Made by a program: the position numbers and the translations under genes
Source: Methylocella silvestris
GTDB taxonomy: Bacteria > Pseudomonadota > Alphaproteobacteria > Rhizobiales > Beijerinckiaceae
Direction of reading: 5' to 3'
Assembly: GCF_002891535.1 (NCBI RefSeq)
Contig: NZ_PDZR01000001.1
Location: 62,001-126,000, forward strand
Length of the DNA: 64,000 nt
Shown: positions 34,985 to 44,248 of the stretch, one piece after another
Position numbering within the stretch: position 1 is the first letter of the stretch
Layout: every line of letters begins with the position of its first letter
Notes under the pieces: generated by a model
Database searches by the model: none
The model's input: the letters and a program-made list of their open reading frames with translations, nothing else
What the model was told of the DNA's origin: nothing

Positions 34985-36835
34985 ATGCCTCCCTATCGCT
35001 CTCGCACCACGACGCATGGACGCAATATGGCCGGCGCGCGCGGACTTTGGCGCGCCACCGGCATGAAGGACGGCGATTTCGGCAAGCCGATCATCGCTGT
35101 CGCCAATTCCTTCACGCAATTCGTGCCGGGCCACGTTCATCTGAAGGACCTCGGCCAGCTGGTTGCGCGCGAGATCGAGGCGGCGGGCGGAGTCGCCAAG
35201 GAATTCAACACCATCGCGGTCGATGACGGCATCGCCATGGGGCATGACGGCATGCTCTATAGCCTGCCTTCCCGCGAGATCATCGCCGACTCTGTCGAAT
35301 ATATGGTCAACGCCCATTGCGCCGACGCGATCGTCTGCATCTCGAATTGCGACAAGATCACGCCCGGCATGCTGATGGCCGCGCTCCGTCTCAACATCCC
35401 GGTCGTGTTCGTCTCCGGCGGGCCGATGGAGGCGGGCAAGGTCCTGCTCGGCGGCAAGACCAAGGCGCTCGATCTCGTCGACGCGATGGTCGCAGCCGCC
35501 GACGACAAAGTGTCTGAAGCCGATGTTGCGGCGATCGAGCGCTCCGCTTGCCCGACCTGCGGCTCGTGCTCGGGCATGTTCACCGCCAATTCGATGAATT
35601 GCCTTACCGAGGCGCTCGGCCTCGCGCTGCCGGGCAATGGCTCGATGCTGGCGACGCATGGCGACCGCAAGCGCCTCTTCGTCGAGGCCGGCCATCTCAT
35701 CGTCGATCTCGCCCGGCGCTATTACGAGCAGGACGATAGCTCCGTGCTGCCGCGCTCGATCGCGAGCTTTGCCGCTTTCGAGAACGCCATGACGCTCGAT
35801 ATTTCGATGGGCGGCTCGACCAATACCGTGCTGCATCTTCTCGCCGCTGCGCATGAGGGCGAAATCAACTTCACCATGGCCGACATCGACCGTTTGTCGC
35901 GGCGGGTCCCCGTTTTGTGCAAGGTCGCGCCCGCGGTCGCCGACGTGCATGTCGAGGACGTGCATCGCGCCGGCGGCGTCATGGCGATCCTTGGCGAGCT
36001 CGAACGCGCCGGGCTGATCCATGGCGATCTGCCTGTGGTCCATGCGCCGAGCCTCAAGGAGGCGCTGGAGCGCTGGGATTTGCGGCGCACGTCCAGCGAA
36101 TCCGTCGCCGAGTTTTTCCGCGCCGCGCCGGGAGGCGTGCCGACGCAGGTCGCGTTCAGCCAGAACGCCCGCTGGAAAGAGACCGATGTCGACCGCGCAA
36201 GCGGGGTCATCCGCGACGTCGAACATGCCTTTTCCAAGGATGGCGGCCTCGCCGTGCTCTATGGCAATCTCGCCGAGGACGGTGCGATCGTGAAGACGGC
36301 CGGCGTCGACGCCTCGATCCTCGTCTTTTCCGGCCCCGCGCGCGTGTTCGAGAGCCAGGACGCCGCCGTCGAGGCGATCCTCGCCAATCAGATCAAGGCA
36401 GGCGACGTCCTCGTTATTCGCTATGAAGGGCCGCGCGGCGGACCCGGCATGCAGGAAATGCTCTATCCGACCAGCTATCTGAAATCGAAAGGCCTTGGCA
36501 AAGCCTGCGCGCTGATTACCGACGGGCGTTTTTCCGGCGGCACGTCGGGCCTCTCGATCGGCCATGTTTCGCCGGAAGCGGCGGAAGGGGGGCTGATCGG
36601 GCTCGTCGAGGAGGGCGATTCGATCCAGATCGACATTCCGAACCGGTGCCTGCATCTCGACATTTCCGATGAGGCGCTCGCCCATCGCCGCGCCGCGATG
36701 GCGGAAAAAGGCAAGGGCGCATGGAAGCCCGCGCATCGGACGCGAAAAGTCTCGACCGCGCTCAGGGCCTATGCGGCGATGGCGACCAGCGCCGCGCGCG
36801 GCGCTGTGCGCGACGTCGATCAGCTGTTTCACTAG
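34985..36835 (+). CDS. ilvD: dihydroxy-acid dehydratase IlvD
   Basis: 616-residue iron-sulfur dehydratase of valine and isoleucine synthesis. The start [20 protein letters not shown] aligns with E. coli IlvD (MPKYRS), which fixes the ATG at 34985 over the longer open frame. Cluster cysteines are in [11 protein letters not shown] and [11 protein letters not shown]; the substrate/Mg region and the C-terminal [10 protein letters not shown] are intact. Length equals that of E. coli IlvD. It is followed by an unrelated GNAT gene. Confidence 0.97.
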   Translation: MPPYRSRTTTHGRNMAGARGLWRATGMKDGDFGKPIIAVANSFTQFVPGHVHLKDLGQLVAREIEAAGGVAKEFNTIAVDDGIAMGHDGMLYSLPSREIIADSVEYMVNAHCADAIVCISNCDKITPGMLMAALRLNIPVVFVSGGPMEAGKVLLGGKTKALDLVDAMVAAADDKVSEADVAAIERSACPTCGSCSGMFTANSMNCLTEALGLALPGNGSMLATHGDRKRLFVEAGHLIVDLARRYYEQDDSSVLPRSIASFAAFENAMTLDISMGGSTNTVLHLLAAAHEGEINFTMADIDRLSRRVPVLCKVAPAVADVHVEDVHRAGGVMAILGELERAGLIHGDLPVVHAPSLKEALERWDLRRTSSESVAEFFRAAPGGVPTQVAFSQNARWKETDVDRASGVIRDVEHAFSKDGGLAVLYGNLAEDGAIVKTAGVDASILVFSGPARVFESQDAAVEAILANQIKAGDVLVIRYEGPRGGPGMQEMLYPTSYLKSKGLGKACALITDGRFSGGTSGLSIGHVSPEAAEGGLIGLVEEGDSIQIDIPNRCLHLDISDEALAHRRAAMAEKGKGAWKPAHRTRKVSTALRAYAAMATSAARGAVRDVDQLFH

Positions 36836-36863
36836 TGTTCATGGGCGCGAGGGCGCGTTTGGC

Positions 36864-37355
36864 ATGAGCGCCGCCGAAATCCCGCCAGGCATGACGACCG
36901 AGACGCTGGCTGCGATTTCTCTTCGCCCGCGTCGACCCGGCGATTTCGACGCGCTCGCGGCGCTCTGGATCGAAAGCTGGACCGAAGCGATGCCGGGACT
37001 CGATTTTTCAGCGCGACGGGACTGGCTTCGCGCCCATCTTGATGTGCTGGAAGCGGGTGGGGGCGAGACGCTCTGCGCCTGTGACCGCGATGGCGGTCTG
37101 TTGGGCTTTGTCGCTGTCAATCCGCGGACCGGCTACCTCGACCAGATCGCCGTTTCGGTTGCGGCGAAAGGCGCGGGACTGGCCGGCCTCCTTCTTGACG
37201 CGGCGCGGCGCGTCGCCTGCGCGCCGCTCCGACTCGACGTCAATCAGGACAATCCGCGCGCGCTGGCTTTTTATCGGAAAGAGGGCTTCGTGACCGCGGA
37301 AGAGGGCGTCAACCCGATGTCGGGGCTCAAGACCTTTCAGCTTCGCGCCGGCTGA
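36864..37355 (+). CDS. GNAT-family N-acetyltransferase
   Basis: 163-residue GNAT acetyltransferase. It has the N-terminal LRPRRPGDFDALAALWIESW, the acetyl-CoA strand YLDQIAVSVAAKGAGLAGLLLDAA in place of the usual R/Q-x-x-G-x-G/A loop, and the C-terminal NPRALAFYRKEGF. The ATG at 36864 lies 28 bases after ilvD; an alternative is at 36891. The substrate is unknown. The loop sequence AKGAGLAG departs a little from consensus. Confidence 0.85.
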   Translation: MSAAEIPPGMTTETLAAISLRPRRPGDFDALAALWIESWTEAMPGLDFSARRDWLRAHLDVLEAGGGETLCACDRDGGLLGFVAVNPRTGYLDQIAVSVAAKGAGLAGLLLDAARRVACAPLRLDVNQDNPRALAFYRKEGFVTAEEGVNPMSGLKTFQLRAG

Positions 37356-37524
37356 TTTATTTTAAGCGATCGCTTTAGCGGCTGAAAAATTTCTTTGCTG
37401 CAACCTTCTGACAAAAAAATCTGTCAGGGGGCTTGAGGTTTTCCCTCAATCAATGCATGTAAGCCGCGCATAGCGACGCGGCTGTCGAAAGACGCCCGCG
37501 TATATTAGCGCACGAGGAATTTAG

Positions 37525-37827
37525 ATGCTTCAACAGTTTGTCACGGTACAGGATCTTGGCGGAAAGCCGCTCAAGCGCGTTCTGATGACGACCTCTGACG
37601 AAGGCGTCCACGTCGCCGATCCCGGCATGCTGTACGCCATCCGCTTTGGCGTCTCGCGCCCGATCGCGGTCAGCCCGGAACAGGTCTACAACTTCGATCC
37701 GCCTATCTTCGACGATCTTTTGGCGCAATGGCAAGCTGAAAAACAGACTTGCGCGATGACCTGGGCGAAGCTCGGCCAGTTTCAGCCCATGGAAGACGAT
37801 GAAGACGACTTCGACTGCGACGACTAG
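37525..37827 (+). CDS. small acidic conserved-looking protein, function unknown
   Basis: 100-residue soluble protein with GAGGAA ten bases before the ATG and a strong terminator right after it, so it is a self-contained single-gene unit. The N-terminal half looks like a beta-rich fold (QQFVTVQDLGGKPLKRVLMT, GMLYAIRFG); the C-terminus is strongly acidic (MEDDEDDFDCDD). No cysteine pairs, helices or signal peptide stand out. I do not recognise a named family. Base use is like its neighbours. Confidence 0.8.
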   Translation: MLQQFVTVQDLGGKPLKRVLMTTSDEGVHVADPGMLYAIRFGVSRPIAVSPEQVYNFDPPIFDDLLAQWQAEKQTCAMTWAKLGQFQPMEDDEDDFDCDD

Positions 37828-37852
37828 CCGCAGTTTTCAACTCTAAGCATTG

Positions 37853-37882
37853 AGCGCCCTCCATCTGGATGGGCGCTTTTTT
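37853..37882 (+). terminator. rho-independent terminator
   Basis: A 7-bp stem (AGCGCCC/GGGCGCT) extended by an inner 4-bp stem (TCCA/TGGA), followed by six T's, 26 bases after the 100-aa gene. It is the clearest classical protein-gene terminator in the window. Confidence 0.88.
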
Positions 37883-37906
37883 AATGCCGATTTCTTTTCC
37901 GCAAAT

Positions 37907-39799
37907 CTATTCTGCGGCCTGATCGGACTTCATGGCCGCCGCGCCGGTTTCAAACTGGAGCTTGGCGAGCCGCGCGTAAAGTCCGTTGCGCGCGACGAGG
38001 CTCGCATGCGTGCCCTCCTCGACGACGATTCCGCCATCGAGAACGAGAATGCGGTCGGCGTTGAGCACGGTCGCGAGGCGGTGCGCGATGACGAGGGTGG
38101 TGCGTTCCGACATCACCCGTTCGAGCGCGGTCTGCACCAGCACTTCATTTTCCGCGTCGAGCGCGGAGGTTGCCTCATCCAGCAGCAGCACCGGCGCATC
38201 CTGGAGAATCGCGCGGGCGATGGCGATCCGCTGGCGTTGCCCGCCTGAGAAGGTAAGGCCGCGCTCGCCCGCGCGCGAGGCATAGCCCTCGGGCAGGGCG
38301 CTGATGAATTCATCGGCGGCGGCCCGGCGCGCGGCCGAGCGCACGTCTTCATCGCTCGCGTCCGGCTTGCCGTAGCGGATGTTGTCCGCCATGGAAATGC
38401 CGAAGATCACCGGATCCTGCGGCACATTCTTGATGCGCTTGCGCAGTTCGGCGGGGTCCGCCGTCTTGATGTCGACGCCGTCGAGCAGGATGCGTCCGGC
38501 CGAGGGATCGTAGAAGCGCTGCAGCAGCTGGAACAAGGTGGTTTTGCCAGCCCCTGACGGGCCGACGATCGCCACCGTTTCGCCGGGTGCGACGGCGAAG
38601 GAAAGACCGCTCAGCGCCGCGTCATTCGGCCGGCTCGGATAGGAGAAGACGACGTCTTCAAAGCGGATCTCGCCGCGGGCGGCCGCGGGAAAGGCCACGG
38701 GGGTGGCGGGCGCGGTGATGACCGGCTGAATCGCGAGAATTTCGGAAATCCGTCCCGCCGCGCCTCCGGCCGCCGCGACCTCACCCCAGACTTGGCTGAG
38801 TTCGCTCAGCGCACTTGCGCCAAGCAGGGCGTAAAGCAGGAATTGCGACAGTGCGCCGCCGCTGATGCGGCCGGCCAGCACGTCATGGGCGCCGAACCAC
38901 AGCACCGCGACAATGCTCGAAAAAACCAGAAATATCACGATGGTGGTCAGCCGCGCGCGGGCGAAGGCGGCTTTGCGCGCTGCCCCAAACGCTTCCTCCG
39001 TCGAGGTCGAGAAACGCCGCGCCGTCGCGGTTTCCGCGCCAAAAGCCTGCATGACGCGCACGGCCGACAGATTTTCGCTGGCGTAGGCGGTGGCGTCGGC
39101 CAGCGTGTCCTGCGCCGCCCGCGAGCGCTTGCGCACCAGCCGCCCCGAGGCGACGAGCGGCAGGACGATGACAGGAATGGCGATCAGCACGAAGGCCGAA
39201 AGCTTTGGGCTCGTATAGATCATCATGGCGATGGCGCCGACGCAGAGCAGGAAGTTTCGCAGCGCCGCCGCGGCCGTCGTCGTAAATCCGGCCCGCATCT
39301 GCGTCATGTCGGCGGTCAGCCGCGACATCAGTTCGCCGATGCGCGCCGTATCGAAAAAACTGGCGTCGAGCCGGCACAGATGTTCGAACACCTTCGATCT
39401 GAGATCGGCGACAATGCGCTCGCCGAGCGAATTCACGAAATAATAGCGCGAGCCAGAGGCCAGCGCGAGAACCGCCGCGACGCCGACGAGGGCGAAGAAA
39501 TACTGGTTGATGAGGCCGGCGCTTTCGGAGGTGAAGCCGAAGTCGACCATGCGGCGGATCGCCAGCGGCACCGCCAGGGTCGAGACCGCCGCCGCCATCA
39601 CCGCCGCGAGCGCGCCGGCGATCTGACCCTTATAGCGCAGCACATAGGGCAGGAGCGGCAGCAGCGCGCGCGGCGAAGGCTTGGCTTCACCAGAGGCTGC
39701 GGCCTCGACGGCGAGGACGCCTTCGGCGGGCGCGGCGGCTGAAGCCTTGCGGGAAAAGCGCTTGCGGGAAACGGCGGGGTCTGTCGTCACGGTCATCAT
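37907..39799 (-). CDS. ABC exporter half-transporter (MsbA/ABCB type)
   Basis: 630-residue fused permease/ATPase that should act as a homodimer in the inner membrane. An Ala-rich 45-residue N-terminus leads to six membrane helices (about 55-330). The ATPase has Walker A VGPSGAGKTTLFQLL, Q-loop VPQD, signature FSGGQRQRIAIARAI (Phe where Leu is usual), Walker B VLLLDEATSALD and the H-loop IAHRL. It resembles the ABCB/multidrug-lipid flippase group. Substrate is unknown; the hopanoid genes begin 3.6 kb away but nothing links them. Confidence 0.9.
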   Translation of the reverse strand: MMTVTTDPAVSRKRFSRKASAAAPAEGVLAVEAAASGEAKPSPRALLPLLPYVLRYKGQIAGALAAVMAAAVSTLAVPLAIRRMVDFGFTSESAGLINQYFFALVGVAAVLALASGSRYYFVNSLGERIVADLRSKVFEHLCRLDASFFDTARIGELMSRLTADMTQMRAGFTTTAAAALRNFLLCVGAIAMMIYTSPKLSAFVLIAIPVIVLPLVASGRLVRKRSRAAQDTLADATAYASENLSAVRVMQAFGAETATARRFSTSTEEAFGAARKAAFARARLTTIVIFLVFSSIVAVLWFGAHDVLAGRISGGALSQFLLYALLGASALSELSQVWGEVAAAGGAAGRISEILAIQPVITAPATPVAFPAAARGEIRFEDVVFSYPSRPNDAALSGLSFAVAPGETVAIVGPSGAGKTTLFQLLQRFYDPSAGRILLDGVDIKTADPAELRKRIKNVPQDPVIFGISMADNIRYGKPDASDEDVRSAARRAAADEFISALPEGYASRAGERGLTFSGGQRQRIAIARAILQDAPVLLLDEATSALDAENEVLVQTALERVMSERTTLVIAHRLATVLNADRILVLDGGIVVEEGTHASLVARNGLYARLAKLQFETGAAAMKSDQAAE

Positions 39800-39961
39800 T
39801 GATCTCGATCCGCAGCGCTTTTGCTTGTTGGCGGCGATGGCGGATGTTGCCGCCTTTTAAGGCCGTGGCATGGCCGGATCGCGATAGCCAGTCCGGACGG
39901 CGTCAATTTTTTGTTTATTTCAAAAGACGGGTGAAAATCCAGTCCGCGCTTGGTGTTGCGA

Positions 39962-41257
39962 TCAGGCGGCGCTCTCCGCCGCCTGCGCGGTCCTCGCCTC
40001 GATCGCGGCGAGAAGAATGCAAAGGGCGATGCCCTCCGAGGCCGCCTGCACCTCCCTGAGCGTCGGAAAGGTCGGAGCGAGGCGCAGATTGCTGTCGTCC
40101 GGATCCTCGCCGTAGGGCCAGGTCGCGCCGGCGGGCGTCAGGGCGACGCCGGCGGCCTTCGCCAGTTCGACGACGCGCCGCGCCGTCCCCGCGCTCGCCT
40201 CAACGCTGACGAAATATCCGCCCTGCGGGACGCTCCAGTTTGCTGCGCCGGTTCCGGCGAGATGACGCTCCAGCGCCTCGATCACGGCGGCGAATTTCGG
40301 CGCGATCAGCGCGCGATGGGCGTCCATATGCGCGTTGATCCCGTCGGCGTCGCGCAGAAAGCGCACGTGGCGCAACTGGTTCAGCTTGTCAGGGCCGATC
40401 GAGCGCTTCGAGGCGCTGGAAAGGTACCATTTCACATTGGCCGGCGAGCTTGCGAAAAAGGCGAGCCCCGCGCCGGCGAGGGTAATCTTCGAGGTCGAGG
40501 CGAAGACGAACGCCCGGTCGGGGTTTCCGGCGCGCGCGCATTCCTCAAGGATGTTGGCGACGGTGATGCGCTGCGCCGTCAAATGGTGGACGCAATAAGC
40601 ATCGTCCCAGAAAATCCGAAAGTCGCGCGCGCCCGTGCGCATGGCGGCGAGCCGGGCGACCGTCGCATCGGAATAGATATCGCCGGTCGGATTGGAATAT
40701 TTCGGCACCGCCCAAATGCCCTTGACGGAGGGGTCGGCGGCAAGGCGCTCGACCTCGTCCATGACGGGGCCCTCGCCGGTCATGCGCACGGGCAGCATGC
40801 GCACGCCATATTCCTCGCAGATCGCGAAATGGCGGTCATAGCCGGGCGAGGGGCAGATAAAGGCAATGCTCTCCTCCTTCGCCCATGGCCGCGCCGAGCC
40901 CGGGACGCCCTTCGTCAGGGCGTAGACGAGGCTGTCATGCATCAGCGCAAGGCTTGAATTGTCGCCGACGACGATCTGTTCCGGCGGCGCGCCGAGGATC
41001 GGCGCGATGAGCGCCCGCGCTTCGGCGAGCCCCTGCAGATTGCCGTAATTGCGCGCGTCTTCCCCCGCCTCGCTGCGATAATCGGCGTTGCCGAGCAGCG
41101 ACAACATCGCATTGGCGAGGTCGAGTTGATCGGGGGCCGGCTTGCCGCGCGTCATGTCGAGCTTCAGCCCCTGTGCGCGAAAGGCGTCGTAATTCGCCTG
41201 GACGCTGGCGCGCAGCGCCGCAAGCTCGGCGTTGGAAAGTCGGTCGATGGGGGTCAT
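39962..41257 (-). CDS. class Ic aspartate-type aminotransferase
   Basis: 431-residue PLP enzyme of the subgroup Ic aspartate aminotransferases, as in Corynebacterium. The PLP lysine is in STSKITLAGAGLAF; GNLQGLAEARALI, GDNSSLALMHDSL and PKYSNPTGDIYSD are also typical. I start it at the ATG at 41257 (MTPIDRLSNAEL); the frame runs 20 codons further without support. It is divergent from hpnA. The likely reaction is aspartate with 2-oxoglutarate, but related enzymes use other amino acids. Confidence 0.87.
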   Translation of the reverse strand: MTPIDRLSNAELAALRASVQANYDAFRAQGLKLDMTRGKPAPDQLDLANAMLSLLGNADYRSEAGEDARNYGNLQGLAEARALIAPILGAPPEQIVVGDNSSLALMHDSLVYALTKGVPGSARPWAKEESIAFICPSPGYDRHFAICEEYGVRMLPVRMTGEGPVMDEVERLAADPSVKGIWAVPKYSNPTGDIYSDATVARLAAMRTGARDFRIFWDDAYCVHHLTAQRITVANILEECARAGNPDRAFVFASTSKITLAGAGLAFFASSPANVKWYLSSASKRSIGPDKLNQLRHVRFLRDADGINAHMDAHRALIAPKFAAVIEALERHLAGTGAANWSVPQGGYFVSVEASAGTARRVVELAKAAGVALTPAGATWPYGEDPDDSNLRLAPTFPTLREVQAASEGIALCILLAAIEARTAQAAESAA

Positions 41258-41482
41258 GGGGCCGTCGTCCCGGCAGGATGGATGGGTTAAGGCGGGGGCA
41301 AGATTTTCGACGTACATAGCCTCCCGGCCGCATCAGCGCCAGAGCGTCGTCGCCGCAGCCTGCGCGGCGCGGGAGCCTTGGCGCAAACGAAGGCTGTTGC
41401 CCAATCGCCCGCCATGGTGATATTGCCGCGAGACGAACCCTAGAGGAACGATGCAAGAATCCGGCGAAGGGAGCGCGGCGGC

Positions 41483-42481
41483 GTGACTGCGGACACGGTT
41501 CTGGTCACAGGAGCTTCGGGCTTCGTCGGATCGGCGGTCGCGCGCGCGTTGACGCATTCGGGCTATAGCGTCAGGGCGCTGCTGCGGCCGACGGCGACGC
41601 GTGAGAATCTGTACGGGCTGGACGCCGAAATCGTCGAAGGCGACATGTGCGAAATGCGCTCGGTCGAAAAGGCGATGGCCGGCGCGCGCTTTCTTTTTCA
41701 CGTCGCGGCCGATTACCGTCTCTGGGCGCGTGATCCCGGCGAAATCGTGCGCACCAACCGTGACGGCACGCGCGTCCTGATGCAGGCGGCTCTGCGCGAA
41801 GGCGTCGAACGCATCGTCTATACGAGCAGTGTGGCGACGATCGCCTGCCGGGACAATGGCGCGCCCGCGGACGAAACCAGCTCGCTGGCCGAATGCAACG
41901 CCGTCGGCGCCTATAAGCGCAGCAAGGTGCTGGCGGAGCAGATCGTCAAAGACATGATTGTTCGCGATCAATTGCCGGCGATCATCGTCCACCCTTCGAC
42001 GCCGGTCGGGCCTCGCGACGTCAGGCCGACGCCGACCGGCCGCATCATTCTCGAGGCGGCGATGGGGCGCATGCCGGGCTATGTCGACACGGGCCTCAAT
42101 CTTGTCCATGTCGACGACGTGGCGTCGGGTCATGTCGCGGCGCTGCGCCGCGGCAAGATCGGCGAACGCTATATTCTGGGCGGTCAGGACGTGCCGCTGG
42201 CGGGCATGTTGAAAGACATTGCGGAGCTTTGCGGGCGCCATCCGCCCTGGCTTCGCCTGCCGCGCGCGCTCGTCTATCCCTTCGCCCTCGCCGCCGAGGC
42301 CGCGGCGCATCTTACCCACAAAGAACCCTTCGTGACGATCGACGGTTTGCGCATGTCGCGCCACACCATGTTCTTCAGCTCGGCCAAGGCCGAGCGTTGC
42401 CTTGGCTATGTGGCTCGGCCCTATCGCGAAGCGCTGAACGACGCCCTGAACTGGTTCACCGAAAACGGACGGCTGAAATGA
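41483..42481 (+). CDS. hpnA: hopanoid-associated sugar epimerase HpnA
   Basis: 332-residue NAD-dependent short-chain dehydrogenase of the extended epimerase type, the first gene of the hopanoid operon. The NAD loop is VLVTGASGFVGSAVAR and the active-site Y-x3-K is AYKRSKV. Starts with GTG at 41483 after AAGGGAG. Its stop overlaps the hpnC start (ATGA). HpnA proteins are genetically linked to hopanoid synthesis; the exact sugar step is not settled. Confidence 0.93.
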   Translation: MTADTVLVTGASGFVGSAVARALTHSGYSVRALLRPTATRENLYGLDAEIVEGDMCEMRSVEKAMAGARFLFHVAADYRLWARDPGEIVRTNRDGTRVLMQAALREGVERIVYTSSVATIACRDNGAPADETSSLAECNAVGAYKRSKVLAEQIVKDMIVRDQLPAIIVHPSTPVGPRDVRPTPTGRIILEAAMGRMPGYVDTGLNLVHVDDVASGHVAALRRGKIGERYILGGQDVPLAGMLKDIAELCGRHPPWLRLPRALVYPFALAAEAAAHLTHKEPFVTIDGLRMSRHTMFFSSAKAERCLGYVARPYREALNDALNWFTENGRLK

Positions 42482-43353
42482 GCGCGGTGGAACAGGCTCC
42501 CTCGAAGACGCATAAGGGCGAAAATTTTCCCGTCGCCTCGTTGCTGATCGCGCCGGAGCGCCGGGCGCCGATTCTCGCCTATTACCGTTTTGCCCGCGGC
42601 GCCGACGATGTCGCGGACAATGGCGCGCTGACGTCGCAGCAGAAACTCGACGGCCTCGATCAGTTCGAGGCGACGCTGCTCGGCAAGAGCGAGGCGGCCC
42701 CGGCGGCAAAACCGCTGCGCGCCGCGCTCGCCGCCGACAGGCGTCTCACGGCGCGTCATGCGCTGGATCTCCTCACCGCCTTCCGGATGGACGCGGTCAA
42801 GACGCGCTATGCGAGCTTTGACGAACTGATGACCTATTGCGCGTTTTCGGCGGCGCCGGTCGGACGCTTCGTTCTCGACGTTCACGGCGAGAGCGAGACG
42901 ACCTGGGCCGCCTCCGACGCGCTGTGCAGCGCGCTGCAGATCATCAATCATATGCAGGATTGCGCGGCCGATTACCGCAATCTCGATCGCGTCTATCTCC
43001 CGCAGGATCTTCTAAAATCCTGCTGCGCGCCAGTCGAGGAGCTCGCAGCGCCCTCAGCGCCCCCGCATCTGCGGGCGGCGCTCGACAGGCTCGTGGCCAA
43101 GACCGCGGTCTTGATCGAGCAGGGGGAAAAACTTCCCGGCGAGGTGCGCGACATCCGCCTCAGCCTCGAAACCGCGGTGATTGCGACGCTGGCGAAGCGA
43201 CTGAATCTGATCCTCAAGCGGCGCGATCCGCTCAGCGAGGAAACCCATCTGTCGAAACCTGCGACGCTCGGCTTTGCCTGCGTTGGCGTCGTCTCCGCGC
43301 TATCGGGATTGGCGCGCCGCTCGCTCGCCCCGATGCCGAAGGCGGCGACGTGA
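42478..43353 (+). CDS. hpnC: hydroxysqualene synthase HpnC
   Basis: 291-residue member of the squalene/phytoene synthase family. HpnC converts presqualene diphosphate to hydroxysqualene. It shows the first Asp-rich block as FARGADDVADN and the second as MQDCAADYRNLDRVYLP, as expected for HpnC. The ATG overlaps the hpnA stop, and the stop overlaps the hpnD GTG start, so hpnA-C-D are translated in a coupled way. Confidence 0.94.
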   Translation: MSAVEQAPSKTHKGENFPVASLLIAPERRAPILAYYRFARGADDVADNGALTSQQKLDGLDQFEATLLGKSEAAPAAKPLRAALAADRRLTARHALDLLTAFRMDAVKTRYASFDELMTYCAFSAAPVGRFVLDVHGESETTWAASDALCSALQIINHMQDCAADYRNLDRVYLPQDLLKSCCAPVEELAAPSAPPHLRAALDRLVAKTAVLIEQGEKLPGEVRDIRLSLETAVIATLAKRLNLILKRRDPLSEETHLSKPATLGFACVGVVSALSGLARRSLAPMPKAAT

Positions 43354-44234
43354 GCGGGCAGATCGAGAAAAATAAGGAGATTGAAGCGGTCGTCGCCGCG
43401 GCGCGCGCGCCGCAAGATGACGCCGCCGCCACGCAATCGCGCGGCAGCTCCTTCTATTTCGCCATGCGCATGCTGCCGCAGGCGCAGCGCGACGCGATGT
43501 TCGAGATCTACTCATTTTGCCGCGCTGTCGACGACATCGCCGACGACGGCGGTCCGCTGCCGCCACGCTGCGCGGCGCTGGCAAAATGGCGGCGCGACAT
43601 CGACGCCCTCTATGCCGGATCGCCGCCCCCGGAGATGGCCCACGGCCTCATTGCCGCCGTGGCGGCGTTCAGGCTGGAGCGCGAGGATTTTCATGCGGTG
43701 ATCGACGGCATGGAGATGGATCTTGCTGGCGACATCCGGGCGCCCGATCTCGCGACGCTCGATCTTTACTGCGACCGCGTCGCCAGCGCCGTCGGCCGGC
43801 TTAGCGTCAGGATTTTCGGCGTCCCTGAGAGCGAAGGCCGCCCGCTCGCCTTTCATCTCGGCCGGGCGCTGCAACTGACGAACATCCTGCGCGACCTCGA
43901 TGAGGACGCTGCGATCGGCCGGCTTTATCTACCGCGCGAAACGCTGGCCGCGGCCGGGGTCTCTTTCGCAACGCCTGAGGCGGCGCTGGCCGATTCCGGG
44001 CTCGACGCGGCGAGCGCTCCGGTCATCCTTCGCGCAAAGGATCATTTTCACGCGGCGCGCGTGATCATGGCGCGCTGTCCGCGCCAGTCCGTCCGCGCGC
44101 CGATGATCATGGCCGACGCGTATGAGCCGATCCTCGATGGGCTCGCCCATCGCGGCTTCGCCCCGCCGCGCAAGCGCATCCGGACGTCGAAATGGCGCGT
44201 CCTTGTCGCGATCCTGCGGCACGGCCTGATCTGA
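43350..44234 (+). CDS. hpnD: presqualene diphosphate synthase HpnD
   Basis: 294-residue prenyl-condensing enzyme that joins two farnesyl diphosphates to presqualene diphosphate. The Asp-rich motifs are FCRAVDDIADD and TNILRDLDEDA, with GRLYLPRE after the second. It starts with GTG at 43350 overlapping the hpnC stop (GTGA). Position after hpnC and before hpnE is the standard order. Confidence 0.95.
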   Translation: MSGQIEKNKEIEAVVAAARAPQDDAAATQSRGSSFYFAMRMLPQAQRDAMFEIYSFCRAVDDIADDGGPLPPRCAALAKWRRDIDALYAGSPPPEMAHGLIAAVAAFRLEREDFHAVIDGMEMDLAGDIRAPDLATLDLYCDRVASAVGRLSVRIFGVPESEGRPLAFHLGRALQLTNILRDLDEDAAIGRLYLPRETLAAAGVSFATPEAALADSGLDAASAPVILRAKDHFHAARVIMARCPRQSVRAPMIMADAYEPILDGLAHRGFAPPRKRIRTSKWRVLVAILRHGLI

Positions 44235-44248
44235 TGCGCGCGCGCTAA

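Noticed and set aside
34811-36832. 673-codon open frame on the minus strand
   Set aside because: Antisense to ilvD, which matches E. coli IlvD from first to last residue. Arg/His/Asp-rich shadow frame.
37408-37427. CTGACA/TGTCAG hairpin as terminator of the GNAT gene
   Set aside because: Only 6 bp of stem with an A-rich loop and no T-run after it; too weak to call.
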